The notes below the pieces were generated by a model. That model was not told the origin of the DNA. It worked only from the letters and a program-made list of their open reading frames with translations, and searched no databases. Positions 57,316 through 64,000 of a DNA stretch of 64,000 nucleotides are shown in pieces. This stretch comes from UBA5078 sp964538025 (GTDB lineage Bacteria > Pseudomonadota > Gammaproteobacteria > Pseudomonadales > Pseudohongiellaceae): NCBI GenBank assembly GCA_964538025.1, contig CAZICZ010000001.1, forward strand, positions 1-64,000, given 5' to 3'. Made by a program: the position numbers and the translations under genes. The stretch's first letter is position 1. Each line of letters starts with the position of its first letter.

Positions 57316-59070
57316 TTACAGGAAGTCCATATCTCCTGCGGTTAACCACCAGGCGCCACGCAGGACGGTCGCGTCCGGGCCGCGTGTCCACCGGTTGCAA
57401 GGGATTTCGATTCCCAGATCGACATGATGTGTCCCCGGCAGGCTCAGGGCGGCCGCATGGGCCTGCGTGATGCGGCAGCGCAGCGATTGGCCCGAGCGCG
57501 CCAGGGCATCGCAGACAACGGCAATGGCAGGCAGCCAGTCGATAGCGGCGCCGACGATGTCCATCAACAACACGCTGTCGTGTTCCTGCCGTAGCAGCAC
57601 AACTGCCGACACACGTCCCGTCTCCTGACAGTGCACTGCATGGCAGGTATACACGCCGCGCTCCCATCCCGGATGGGAAAAATAGCGATAGTGCCAGTAC
57701 GCCCAGTCACGCACGCCGACGATCCCGGTGTTCAGATCCTGCGCCATGGCGTGCCAGAGTGCATCGACTGTCGCGGGAGCCTCCGGTGAGCCCAGGTCGA
57801 AGGGCTGCAAGCAGCATGACGCCTCTGCGCTGCCGTGCAAGGACGATGGGTAATGCAGCTCGATGAAGGAATCGGTGACATCGTAGAGACCAAGACGACA
57901 GGCGACTCGCAGCACGCGCATATTGGGAAAGCCGAATCCCAGCAGGTGCTCCGCGCAATTTCCTACCTGCTGTTCCAGAAACGTTGCCGCAAGCTTGAAG
58001 AAAAGCGTGTCACGACTGACAAAGCTGCGGTGCTCCGGCATCACCATCACATCGCATATCTGGATCGCCTTGTCGGGCACACCAAAATAAAGAATGTCAC
58101 GCGGGGCGCCGCCGTAATGGGCGACGAGCTCACCGTCGAGTCGCGCAGCAACGGCGCGCCCACGCCCTGCGCCGTATTTCCACTGCCAGATGGCGGGATC
58201 GAAGGCCGTCTCAAAGCTGCGCTCGAAAAGGCGGGCAAACTCCGCAGGATGGAAGGAAGCGATATCGACCAACTCGGGAAGTGTCGCGGGCGACTGCTCC
58301 AGGCGCAGATCCAGCAGCGTGTAGCCCAGACGGGCACTGACATAATTGCGCGCCTGCTCCCTCAAGCCGGCGGCCAGGTCCTGCAGTTGCGCCTCGGTCA
58401 GGAAAAACGCCGCCGCCAGTGCGCGGTGATGGGAGAGAAGCATTTGCGCCAGTGCAGTGAGGCCCGGCGCTACCTGCCGTCCGAGCTCACGCTGCCGCAA
58501 GGGGTGAAACCCGCAGCGCTGCGCCAGCTGGAGAAACGTGCTTAACAAGGGCCGTGCCTCGGGATGCCGTTGGCTGTCATCCAGCAGGAATTCATCGGCG
58601 ATTAGGAGCTGGCCTCCCTCCCCCAACAAGCCCACCGCCTGTGCAAACAGCCATGGGCCGCTGAGGTACTGGGCGGATTGTTGCAGGACGATGACATCGA
58701 AGGGGGCTTCATCTTTGATGCTGGACAGGTCACCGCAGACAAACCGCAGGGCGTCGTTTGGTGCGGCAGGCAGGGCCCTGAATTCTTCCTCGACCGGCGT
58801 CAGTGCCAGCACCTCGTAGGAGGCCTCGGCCAACGCGCAGGCCAGCGCACCGGTCCCGCAACCGACCTCCAGCACGCGTGCCGGAGCGGGCAGCATCAGG
58901 CTGCGCAGGGTGTCCTGCGCACGCAGCTGCGCGAGGGGCAGGGGCTCATCTTCTGTGGCAAACTGGCCGAAATGAAGATGCCGAACGGTGCCGAATTCCA
59001 GCGACACGGCAAGGGCATAGACATTGAGGGGGTAAGGCAGAGACGCGAACATGGTGGCCTGTCGTGACAT
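57316..59070 (-). CDS. Fused class I methyltransferase-GNAT protein
   Basis: A 584-residue fusion. The N-terminal part (about 45-200) is a class I SAM-methyltransferase with motif I VLEVGCGTGALACALA and PFDVIVLQQSAQYL. The C-terminal part (about 290-550) is a GNAT-like domain with FDPAIWQWKYGAGRGRAVA, VMVMPEHRSF and DWAYWHYRYFSHP. I know no characterised protein with this order. It has no signal peptide. The start is ATG 59068-59070; ATG 59050-59052 is also possible. It is divergent from regB with 96 bases between the starts. Confidence 0.72.
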   Translation of the reverse strand: MSRQATMFASLPYPLNVYALAVSLEFGTVRHLHFGQFATEDEPLPLAQLRAQDTLRSLMLPAPARVLEVGCGTGALACALAEASYEVLALTPVEEEFRALPAAPNDALRFVCGDLSSIKDEAPFDVIVLQQSAQYLSGPWLFAQAVGLLGEGGQLLIADEFLLDDSQRHPEARPLLSTFLQLAQRCGFHPLRQRELGRQVAPGLTALAQMLLSHHRALAAAFFLTEAQLQDLAAGLREQARNYVSARLGYTLLDLRLEQSPATLPELVDIASFHPAEFARLFERSFETAFDPAIWQWKYGAGRGRAVAARLDGELVAHYGGAPRDILYFGVPDKAIQICDVMVMPEHRSFVSRDTLFFKLAATFLEQQVGNCAEHLLGFGFPNMRVLRVACRLGLYDVTDSFIELHYPSSLHGSAEASCCLQPFDLGSPEAPATVDALWHAMAQDLNTGIVGVRDWAYWHYRYFSHPGWERGVYTCHAVHCQETGRVSAVVLLRQEHDSVLLMDIVGAAIDWLPAIAVVCDALARSGQSLRCRITQAHAAALSLPGTHHVDLGIEIPCNRWTRGPDATVLRGAWWLTAGDMDFL

Positions 59071-59166
59071 GGAGCTGCGACAAAGAGCCGCACTATACCC
59101 CGTTCTCATGGGGCGGGTAAAACAGCACAATACGCCATCCACTCCCATTACGGTAGAATGAAACGC

Positions 59167-60537
59167 ATGAGTGAGACTCCCCACATGCTGCCGCCAGGCA
59201 AGCGCCTACTGCAGGTGCTGACCCCCGATGCGACGGAAGAAAGTGCCTCACGCCTGTCCCTGCAACGCTTGTTGATCCTGCGTCTGATGGTGACCGTCCT
59301 CAGCGTCCTCGGCACCTTCATCTTTCATTCCCTCTCGCCGCTGCAACTGCCGGTTGTGCCGCTGGGCATCGCCATCAGCATTGTGGCTGTCTCCCTGTTT
59401 GTCGGCATGTGGCGCGTGCACAAACAGGTGCCGATCTCCAAGGTCGAGTTGTTTGCCCAATTGCTGCTGGATTTTGGCATCCTGATCCTCGTCGTGCTGG
59501 TGACCGGCGGTGCGAGCAACCCCCTGATCTCCTACCTGCTGGTATTGCTGGCAGTTGCCGCCACCATCCTGCACCAGCGCTATGTCAATCTCTTTGCCGT
59601 CGCGAGTATCGCGGTCTACACCTGGTTTTTGCTCAGCGAGCTGCAGCAGGACCATAGCGACCATATGATGGCCAACTTCCAGCTGCACCTCGTCGGCATG
59701 TGGGTGACGTTTGTCGTCAGCGCCGTTCTCATCACGCTGTTTGTCACCCGGATGGCGGAGGCGATCCGCCGCCGCGAGCTGACACTGGCACGCGCCCGCG
59801 AAAACGAGATGCGTAACGAGCAGCTGGTAGCCATCGGCACGCTCGCCGCTGGCACTGCCCATGCGCTGGGCACCCCCCTGTCGACCATGGCAGTCCTGTT
59901 GAATGACCTGAGCAAATACAGTGAAGACGATCTGCGCACGATGCCCATCAAAGAGGACATCCGCGTGCTGCATGAGCAGGTGCTGCGCTGCAAGAACTCC
60001 CTCACGGAACTGACGCACTTCTACAACAAATCCGACGTGCGCCAGCCCGCAGAGATCACGCTGGCCGCGTTCATGGACCAGATTCAGGATTACATCGTCA
60101 CCATACATCCCCATGCCACGGTGCACTTCGAACTCCCGGAGGACATCAGACCTCATCGCATCCGCCTGGATCTCAGTGTGCGACACGCGGTCATCAACCT
60201 GATTGAAAATGCCATCAAGGCGGCGCGCGCCCGTGTCAGTGTCCACTGCCGTCTGTTCAGCGATGCGACACCGGAGATTGAAATCAGCATTCGGGACGAT
60301 GGGCCGGGCATACCTGCCAGTGTGATGGAGAACATGGGAGAGCCCTTCATCTCCACGCGCAAGGAGAGCATGGGACTCGGCATCTTCCTGGCGAATGCTG
60401 CCATTCAGCGCGCAGACGGTCGTATTGAAATGTTCAATCTGAAATCGGGCGGTGCCATGAGCGTTGTCAGGCTGCCGCTCGTTCCTGGCGGCGAGATGGG
60501 CGCAGGGCCCGGTTCACAGGGAGCGACGTTGCCATGA
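59167..60537 (+). CDS. regB: RegB/PrrB/RoxS-type redox sensor histidine kinase
   Basis: A 456-residue six-helix sensor kinase of the RegB/PrrB/ActS/RoxS type. The quinone-binding motif GGASNPL is present in the membrane part, the phosphorylated histidine in GTLAAGTAHALGTPLSTMAVL, the redox-active cysteine in EQVLRCKNSLTEL, and the ATPase blocks NLIENAIKAA and DDGPGIP. Such kinases sense ubiquinone redox state and oxygen. RegA follows with an ATGA overlap. The start is ATG 59167, about nine bases after GGTAGA; ATG 59158 is also possible. Confidence 0.93.
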   Translation: MSETPHMLPPGKRLLQVLTPDATEESASRLSLQRLLILRLMVTVLSVLGTFIFHSLSPLQLPVVPLGIAISIVAVSLFVGMWRVHKQVPISKVELFAQLLLDFGILILVVLVTGGASNPLISYLLVLLAVAATILHQRYVNLFAVASIAVYTWFLLSELQQDHSDHMMANFQLHLVGMWVTFVVSAVLITLFVTRMAEAIRRRELTLARARENEMRNEQLVAIGTLAAGTAHALGTPLSTMAVLLNDLSKYSEDDLRTMPIKEDIRVLHEQVLRCKNSLTELTHFYNKSDVRQPAEITLAAFMDQIQDYIVTIHPHATVHFELPEDIRPHRIRLDLSVRHAVINLIENAIKAARARVSVHCRLFSDATPEIEISIRDDGPGIPASVMENMGEPFISTRKESMGLGIFLANAAIQRADGRIEMFNLKSGGAMSVVRLPLVPGGEMGAGPGSQGATLP

Positions 60538-61076
60538 CTGACGCTCAGCACATGCTCCTGGTGGAAGATGACGAAACCTTTGGCCGCGTGATCTCGCGAG
60601 CGATGCAGCAACGAGGATTTCGCATTGCGCTGACCACCACGGTAGAGGGTGCCACGGCGTTGCTGATGCAGGAGCGCTTCGACCTTGCGGTGCTGGATCT
60701 CAATCTTGGGGGGCATTCGTCGCTGCCCCTTATTCCCCTGCTCAAGGAACACGCGCCGGCGATCCGCATTCTGGTGCTCACCGGCTACGCCAGCATTGCG
60801 ACGGCGGTCGATGCGATCAAACTCGGCGCTGACAACTATCTGGCAAAGCCAGCCGACGCTGATGAGATTCTGGCGGCCCTGCTCAACTCAGAAGTCATCA
60901 CACACGAAGATGCCGCGCCGATCGCAGAACCGATGTCTGTGCGCAGACTCGAATGGGAACACATCCAGAAAGTGCTCAAGGAGAATGAGGGCAATATTTC
61001 GGAGACCGCGCGACAACTGAAGATGCACCGCAGGACACTGCAGCGCAAATTGCAGAAGCGCCCCGTCGCACGCTGA
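60534..61076 (+). CDS. regA: RegA/PrrA/RoxR-type response regulator
   Basis: A 180-residue response regulator: receiver domain with LLVEDDETFGRVIS, phospho-acceptor Asp in LAVLDLNLGG, LTGYASIATAV and the lysine in YLAKPADADE; then a short Fis-type helix-turn-helix (ISETARQLKMHRRTLQRKL). This is the RegA/PrrA/ActR layout. It overlaps regB by four bases. It regulates respiratory and redox genes in other organisms and is a good candidate to control the redox genes in this region, which is inference. Confidence 0.94.
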   Translation: MTDAQHMLLVEDDETFGRVISRAMQQRGFRIALTTTVEGATALLMQERFDLAVLDLNLGGHSSLPLIPLLKEHAPAIRILVLTGYASIATAVDAIKLGADNYLAKPADADEILAALLNSEVITHEDAAPIAEPMSVRRLEWEHIQKVLKENEGNISETARQLKMHRRTLQRKLQKRPVAR

Positions 61077-61081
61077 TGTGC

Positions 61082-61480
61082 TCAGCGGCGTCGCAGGCTG
61101 AACAGGGCCAGCAGCGCCATGACCAGTGACAACCACTCCCCGATGTAAATGCGCAGCAGCATATCGTTATAGGCATTCTCGACCAGAATGCCCCAGCTGC
61201 GCACCGCAACGATCGCCCCGTAAGTCACGACGAGCAGGAGGGTGCCAGGTTCCACCCATTCCTTTCTGCAAGCGAATAACAGCAGCGCGATGCCGATTCC
61301 GGCAGACAGACCGCCGTAGATTGCGCGCAACTCGGTGACAGCGGCGCCTCCGCGCACTGCGACACCCAGCACGTCGAACCAGCGAATCGGGTCACTGACA
61401 AAAAGCCAGGCCACCACCAGATAAATGATCCCGTTGAGCAACAGCAACGCGGGCGGAAAAAGTTGTGACAGTCCCTTCAT
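61082..61480 (-). CDS. DUF4345 small membrane protein
   Basis: A 132-residue DUF4345 protein with four hydrophobic helices; LLLNGIIYLVVAWLFVSDPIRW, TELRAIYGGLSAGIGIALLL and VEPGTLLLVVTYGAIVAVR are the family blocks. Function is not known. It lies convergent with regA, five bases away, and 16 bases downstream of the SDR gene on its own strand. Confidence 0.85.
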   Translation of the reverse strand: MKGLSQLFPPALLLLNGIIYLVVAWLFVSDPIRWFDVLGVAVRGGAAVTELRAIYGGLSAGIGIALLLFACRKEWVEPGTLLLVVTYGAIVAVRSWGILVENAYNDMLLRIYIGEWLSLVMALLALFSLRRR

Positions 61481-61496
61481 GAGTCCAACTCCTGTA

Positions 61497-62285
61497 TCAG
61501 CGACGGGCGAGAGGCACGGTGTTCAGGTGACGCCCCCCATCCACGATCAGGGTTTCCCCGGTGACGATCTGCGGCCCCGTGATGAAAAACACAATGGCGT
61601 CAGCGACCGTCTCCGGATCTGCGGTCACGCCCAGAGGTGCGTTCCGCTCATTGTGTGCCTTCGCTGCTTCATATTGCGCATCGCCCAATCCCTTGCGCAG
61701 CCACTCGCCCTGAATGAATCCCGGACAGACAGTGTTGATGCGAATCGCCGGGCCCAGCGCGCGAGCAAGTGACAGCCCCATGGTCACCAGTGCGCCCTTG
61801 GAGGCGGCATAGGCCACCGAACTGCCGATGCCGGTGATGGCTGCCGTAGACGCCACGTTGACAACACAGCCCTCGCCCGCCTGCTGCATGGCCGGAGCAA
61901 CGGCACGGATCATCTGATACGGACCAATCACATTCACGCCATAGATCGCGTGAAAATCCTCGGCGCTCAAACCCTCCAGCTGATGGTGATCGCAGAACTT
62001 CGTCGTGCCCGCGTTGTTTACCAGCACATCCACGCGTCCCCATTTGGCGAGTGTCTGCGCCACCATGGCGCGACAGGCGGTATCGTCGGCCACATCGGCC
62101 TGGCACACGAGGCTGTCGACCCCATAGGCGGCGCACTCTGCGGCCACCTGATGTGCTGCCTGCGCACTGTGGGCATAGTTGATCACCACATGAGCCCCCA
62201 GCGCTGCCAATTGCCGTGCGGTAGCAGCGCCCACCCCTGACGCGGACCCGGTAATAATGGCCACTCTTCCGTGCAGATTTTTCAT
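61497..62285 (-). CDS. Short-chain dehydrogenase/reductase
   Basis: A 262-residue classical SDR. The NAD(P)-binding motif is GSASGVGAATA near residue 13; NNAG at about 87-90, the catalytic serine in VASTAAITGIG, and YAASK give the S-Y-K set. The late VTGETLIVDGG is the usual classical-SDR close. It is close to FabG-like enzymes and the substrate is not known. I choose ATG 62285 (MKNL), about eight bases after GGGGGAATG; the ATG at 62291 lies too close to that site. Confidence 0.9.
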   Translation of the reverse strand: MKNLHGRVAIITGSASGVGAATARQLAALGAHVVINYAHSAQAAHQVAAECAAYGVDSLVCQADVADDTACRAMVAQTLAKWGRVDVLVNNAGTTKFCDHHQLEGLSAEDFHAIYGVNVIGPYQMIRAVAPAMQQAGEGCVVNVASTAAITGIGSSVAYAASKGALVTMGLSLARALGPAIRINTVCPGFIQGEWLRKGLGDAQYEAAKAHNERNAPLGVTADPETVADAIVFFITGPQIVTGETLIVDGGRHLNTVPLARR

Positions 62286-62365
62286 TGTCATTCCCCCTGA
62301 TGCATTCTGACGCCGGATTCTACTCCAGTTGTCCCGTTGCAGGGAAAATTGCCCTGTTTTTCACA

Positions 62366-62393
62366 TTGCAATGCAAAGAGACTTGGTTACAAT
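62366..62393 (+). promoter_or_regulatory. Distal promoter candidate before the RND operon
   Basis: TTGCAA (62366-62371), 16 bases, TACAAT (62388-62393) fits a sigma-70 promoter with modest -35. Transcription would begin near 62400 and give a leader of about 320 bases ahead of the RND adaptor gene. The -35 falls within an 11-bp palindrome, TTGCAATGCAA. Confidence 0.35.
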
Positions 62394-62638
62394 ACGTAAC
62401 ACCAAAAACTGGTCAAAAAGTCCCCTCGGGGCGATGCATTCCGACCAGCAAAAAGACGACAGGACGAGCGACGAACCTTCCGCCCCGGAATAGCAAAAAA
62501 CTGCTGATTGCTCATTCCGATGTGCGCGTCTTCCTCTTCCTGATCACATAAAAAATCAGCAGCCCTTTCTAACCGCATACGTGATCTTTCAATGTTGCGC
62601 CTGAGCTTCAAGGAGTCCATCGCAGCACGAGGGTCGTA

Positions 62639-62699
62639 TTGAGCATTTGATCCGGCATTTTATTAAGACTGCCCCCACGAATGGACACCGCGTGTCCAT
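62639..62699 (+). promoter_or_regulatory. Proximal promoter and inverted-repeat operator of the RND operon
   Basis: TTGAGC (62639-62644), 16 bases, TATTAA (62661-62666) is a sigma-70-type promoter. Just downstream, ATGGACAC (62681-62688) CGC GTGTCCAT (62692-62699) is a perfect inverted repeat, 20 bases before the adaptor start codon. The geometry fits a repressor (TetR-like) that blocks the start of transcription. No regulator gene lies in the window next to it. Confidence 0.5.
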
Positions 62700-62719
62700 C
62701 GACCGATTCGGAGAAAAAC

Positions 62720-63853
62720 GTGAAAATCAAACATTTTGTGGCCCTGGGACTGGTTGCAGCGGTAGTCGTTTGGATGGCCTGGCCTCGGGAGCGAGGAGCG
62801 CTCGACGATGGCTATTCGTTGCCTGGGCGTGACGGCGAGATCGTGGCGGTCAGCGGTACCGCTCCCATCACCAACGATAATCAGAATTTCACGGTCCGTG
62901 TGACGCAGGTTAGCGCGCAGAATTTTGTGCAGCGCGTGCGTGTGCGCGGTCAGACCAAAGCCTTCCGCCTCGTGGACGTGCGTGCCGAAGTGTCGGGCCG
63001 CATCATCGCGACACCGGTGGCACGCGGCGCGCGCGTCAACGCAGGCGATGTGCTCTGCGAAATTGCTGTCGACAGCCGCGCAACTGATCTGCAGGAAGCG
63101 CGCAGCCGTCAGGCCCAGGCGCAAATGGAATACGAAGGCGCTCTGGATCTGGAGAAGCGCGGGCTGCAATCACGCGTGGGCATTGCCCAGTTGCGCACAG
63201 CGGTGGATGCCGCAACCGCGGCCGTTACCCGTGCCGAGCTGGCGCTGCGCAAAACCCAGATCACCGCTCCATTCGCCGGCATCATGGAAGCCCGCACGGT
63301 AGAAGTGGGCGACCTGATGGACATGGGCGGCAAGTGCGCCTCTCTGCTTGACGACACGCCGATGCTGTTGACCGGGCTGGTGCCGGAACAGGATGTCGGC
63401 AAACTTTTTATCGGCGCTCCGGTTTCCGCAAGTCTGCTGACCGGTGAAAACGTGACGGGCACCGTGACCTATATTTCCCGCGCAGCGGACCCTGTGTCTC
63501 GCAGCTATGCGATTGAAATTGAACTGGCACCCAGCGACTCCCCTATCCGTCAGGGCGTCACGGCGGAGATCTACATCGCCGCCAACGACGTGATGGCACA
63601 CCTGATTCCCGCCTCCGCCCTGACGCTGGATGACGACGGCATCGTGGGCGTCAAAACCGTGGACCAGAACAAGGTCGTGCATTTCACGCCGGTCACCGTG
63701 GTCGGTGAAAACACCAGTGTAGATCCCGGGCTGTGGGTGAGTGGTTTGCCTGACACGGCAGTGGTCGTGACCCATGGACAGGAAATTGTCTTTCCGGGGC
63801 AGACTGTCAGTACGGACATGAGCTGGTCAACCACCAACGCGACTTCTCTATAA
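62720..63853 (+). CDS. RND efflux periplasmic adaptor (membrane fusion protein)
   Basis: A 377-residue adaptor of an RND efflux system. A short N-terminal membrane anchor (about 4-22) is followed by the lipoyl/hairpin region (FRLVDVRAEVSGRI, TPVARGARVNAGDVLCEI, and a long helical hairpin from ATDLQEARSRQAQAQMEYE to about residue 178), then KTQITAPFAGIMEARTVEVGD and the beta-barrel and membrane-proximal domain. I choose GTG 62720, about four bases after GGAGAA, in preference to the ATG at 62681 that falls inside the operator repeat. The RND pump gene follows after 13 bases. Confidence 0.9.
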   Translation: MKIKHFVALGLVAAVVVWMAWPRERGALDDGYSLPGRDGEIVAVSGTAPITNDNQNFTVRVTQVSAQNFVQRVRVRGQTKAFRLVDVRAEVSGRIIATPVARGARVNAGDVLCEIAVDSRATDLQEARSRQAQAQMEYEGALDLEKRGLQSRVGIAQLRTAVDAATAAVTRAELALRKTQITAPFAGIMEARTVEVGDLMDMGGKCASLLDDTPMLLTGLVPEQDVGKLFIGAPVSASLLTGENVTGTVTYISRAADPVSRSYAIEIELAPSDSPIRQGVTAEIYIAANDVMAHLIPASALTLDDDGIVGVKTVDQNKVVHFTPVTVVGENTSVDPGLWVSGLPDTAVVVTHGQEIVFPGQTVSTDMSWSTTNATSL

Positions 63854-63866
63854 GCAGGAATTCCCC

Positions 63867-64000
63867 ATGCGCTACATCAAAGCTTCGGTCTCCCGCGCAA
63901 GAACCTCGTTGAGCATCTTCGTTGCGATCATGCTCACGGGGTTCGTTTCCTATGTCTCGATTCCGGTGGAATTGAACCCCGACGTCTCGGTACCGGTGAT
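63867..64000 (+). CDS. RND efflux pump, N-terminal fragment (cut by window edge)
   Basis: The open frame from ATG 63867 runs to the window edge for 44 codons. It reads MRYIKASVSRARTSLSIFVA and then a first hydrophobic helix (IMLTGFVSYVSIPVELNPDV), the standard start of an AcrB/MexB-type RND inner-membrane pump, including the Pro-rich turn SIPVELNPD. AGGAATTCCCC precedes the ATG. It follows the adaptor by 13 bases. The rest of the gene lies outside the window. Confidence 0.85.
   Translation, partial: MRYIKASVSRARTSLSIFVAIMLTGFVSYVSIPVELNPDVSVPV

Larger units (their letters stand above)
62286..62719 (+). other. 434-base intergenic region between the SDR and the RND operon
   Basis: I find no gene here that I would defend. 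A 77-aa minus-strand ORF (62387-62620) has no ribosome-binding site and no family resemblance. Contents: a promoter-like element at 62366-62393, an 11-bp palindrome TTGCAATGCAA (62366-62376), a GTTAC/GTAAC repeat (62386-62400), a long-range pair CTGCTGATT (62501-62509) / AATCAGCAG (62554-62562), and a second promoter with operator at 62639-62699. Confidence 0.5.

Noticed and set aside
62387..62620. A 77-codon minus-strand ORF in the region before the RND operon
   Set aside because: It has no ribosome-binding site or family resemblance and lies over promoter-like and palindromic DNA.

Overview
The window looks like chromosomal DNA of a GC-rich gammaproteobacterium, probably environmental or marine. 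It has the gammaproteobacterial ribF-ileS-fkpB-ispH cluster, a glnK-amtB pair, a RegB/RegA (PrrBA/RoxSR-type) redox two-component system, SirB2, YbcJ, YgiD and YjdM homologues, and many short-spaced or overlapping genes on both strands. I see no rRNA, tRNA, CRISPR array, transposase or integrase, so there is no clear mobile island. Taxonomy below class level is not claimed.

Layout. 1-5 kb: start of an MlaE-type ABC permease (cut by the window edge), two small membrane proteins, a MarC protein, a GNAT enzyme, a YgiD-type dioxygenase overlapping a PNPOx-like protein, an S4 RNA-binding protein and a double-VOC protein. 5-12 kb: an orphan NosR-like flavo-iron-sulfur membrane protein, an alpha/beta hydrolase, an exported DUF1080 protein, a MoaD-like protein translationally coupled to an Asp-box beta-propeller, and an exported PQQ-type sugar dehydrogenase. 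12-20 kb: an Old Yellow Enzyme, then a long minus-strand run of P460-like cytochrome, haem-quinoprotein dehydrogenase, LemA, M48-TerB protease and MFS transporter. 20-27.5 kb: YjdM and YHS genes separated by three copies of a terminator unit, RsuA, a sulfur operon (exported rhodanese, YeeE/YedE transporter, 57-aa membrane protein), an exported methyltransferase-like protein, a PAT-like acetyltransferase, a GFA protein and a PepSY iron-type membrane protein next to a Fur-box-like site. 27.6-35 kb: a large exported alpha/beta hydrolase, DUF3820 plus aspartate/glutamate racemase, a second exported methyltransferase-like protein, and a minus-strand run madL-madM-acyl-CoA synthetase-lepB-DUF2164. 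35-46 kb: TfoX-N, ispH-fkpB-ileS-ribF (lspA absent), an MDR oxidoreductase, an FdhF/YdeP molybdoenzyme with a small membrane partner, an exported esterase and a BamE-like lipoprotein. 46-57 kb: SirB2, a structured terminator-bearing leader before an MFS transporter, glnK-amtB, a DUF6351 lipoprotein, an outer-membrane beta-barrel candidate, a BlaI/M56 pair and a divergent TonB receptor. 57-64 kb: a methyltransferase-GNAT fusion divergent from regB-regA, DUF4345, an SDR, and the start of an RND efflux operon.

How it fits together. The window is rich in periplasmic redox (NosR-like, two PQQ-type enzymes, P460-like cytochrome, RegBA control), in exported hydrolases, and in small-molecule uptake. 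The malonate route is clear: MadLM imports malonate and the adjacent AMP-forming synthetase probably makes malonyl-CoA. The sulfur route is also readable: periplasmic sulfurtransferase plus YeeE/YedE transporter. The best candidates for something not well described are the MoaD-like/Asp-box propeller pair, the paired exported SAM-methyltransferase-like paralogues, the structured leader at 46.85-47.08 kb, the triplicated terminator, and the methyltransferase-GNAT fusion beside RegBA.
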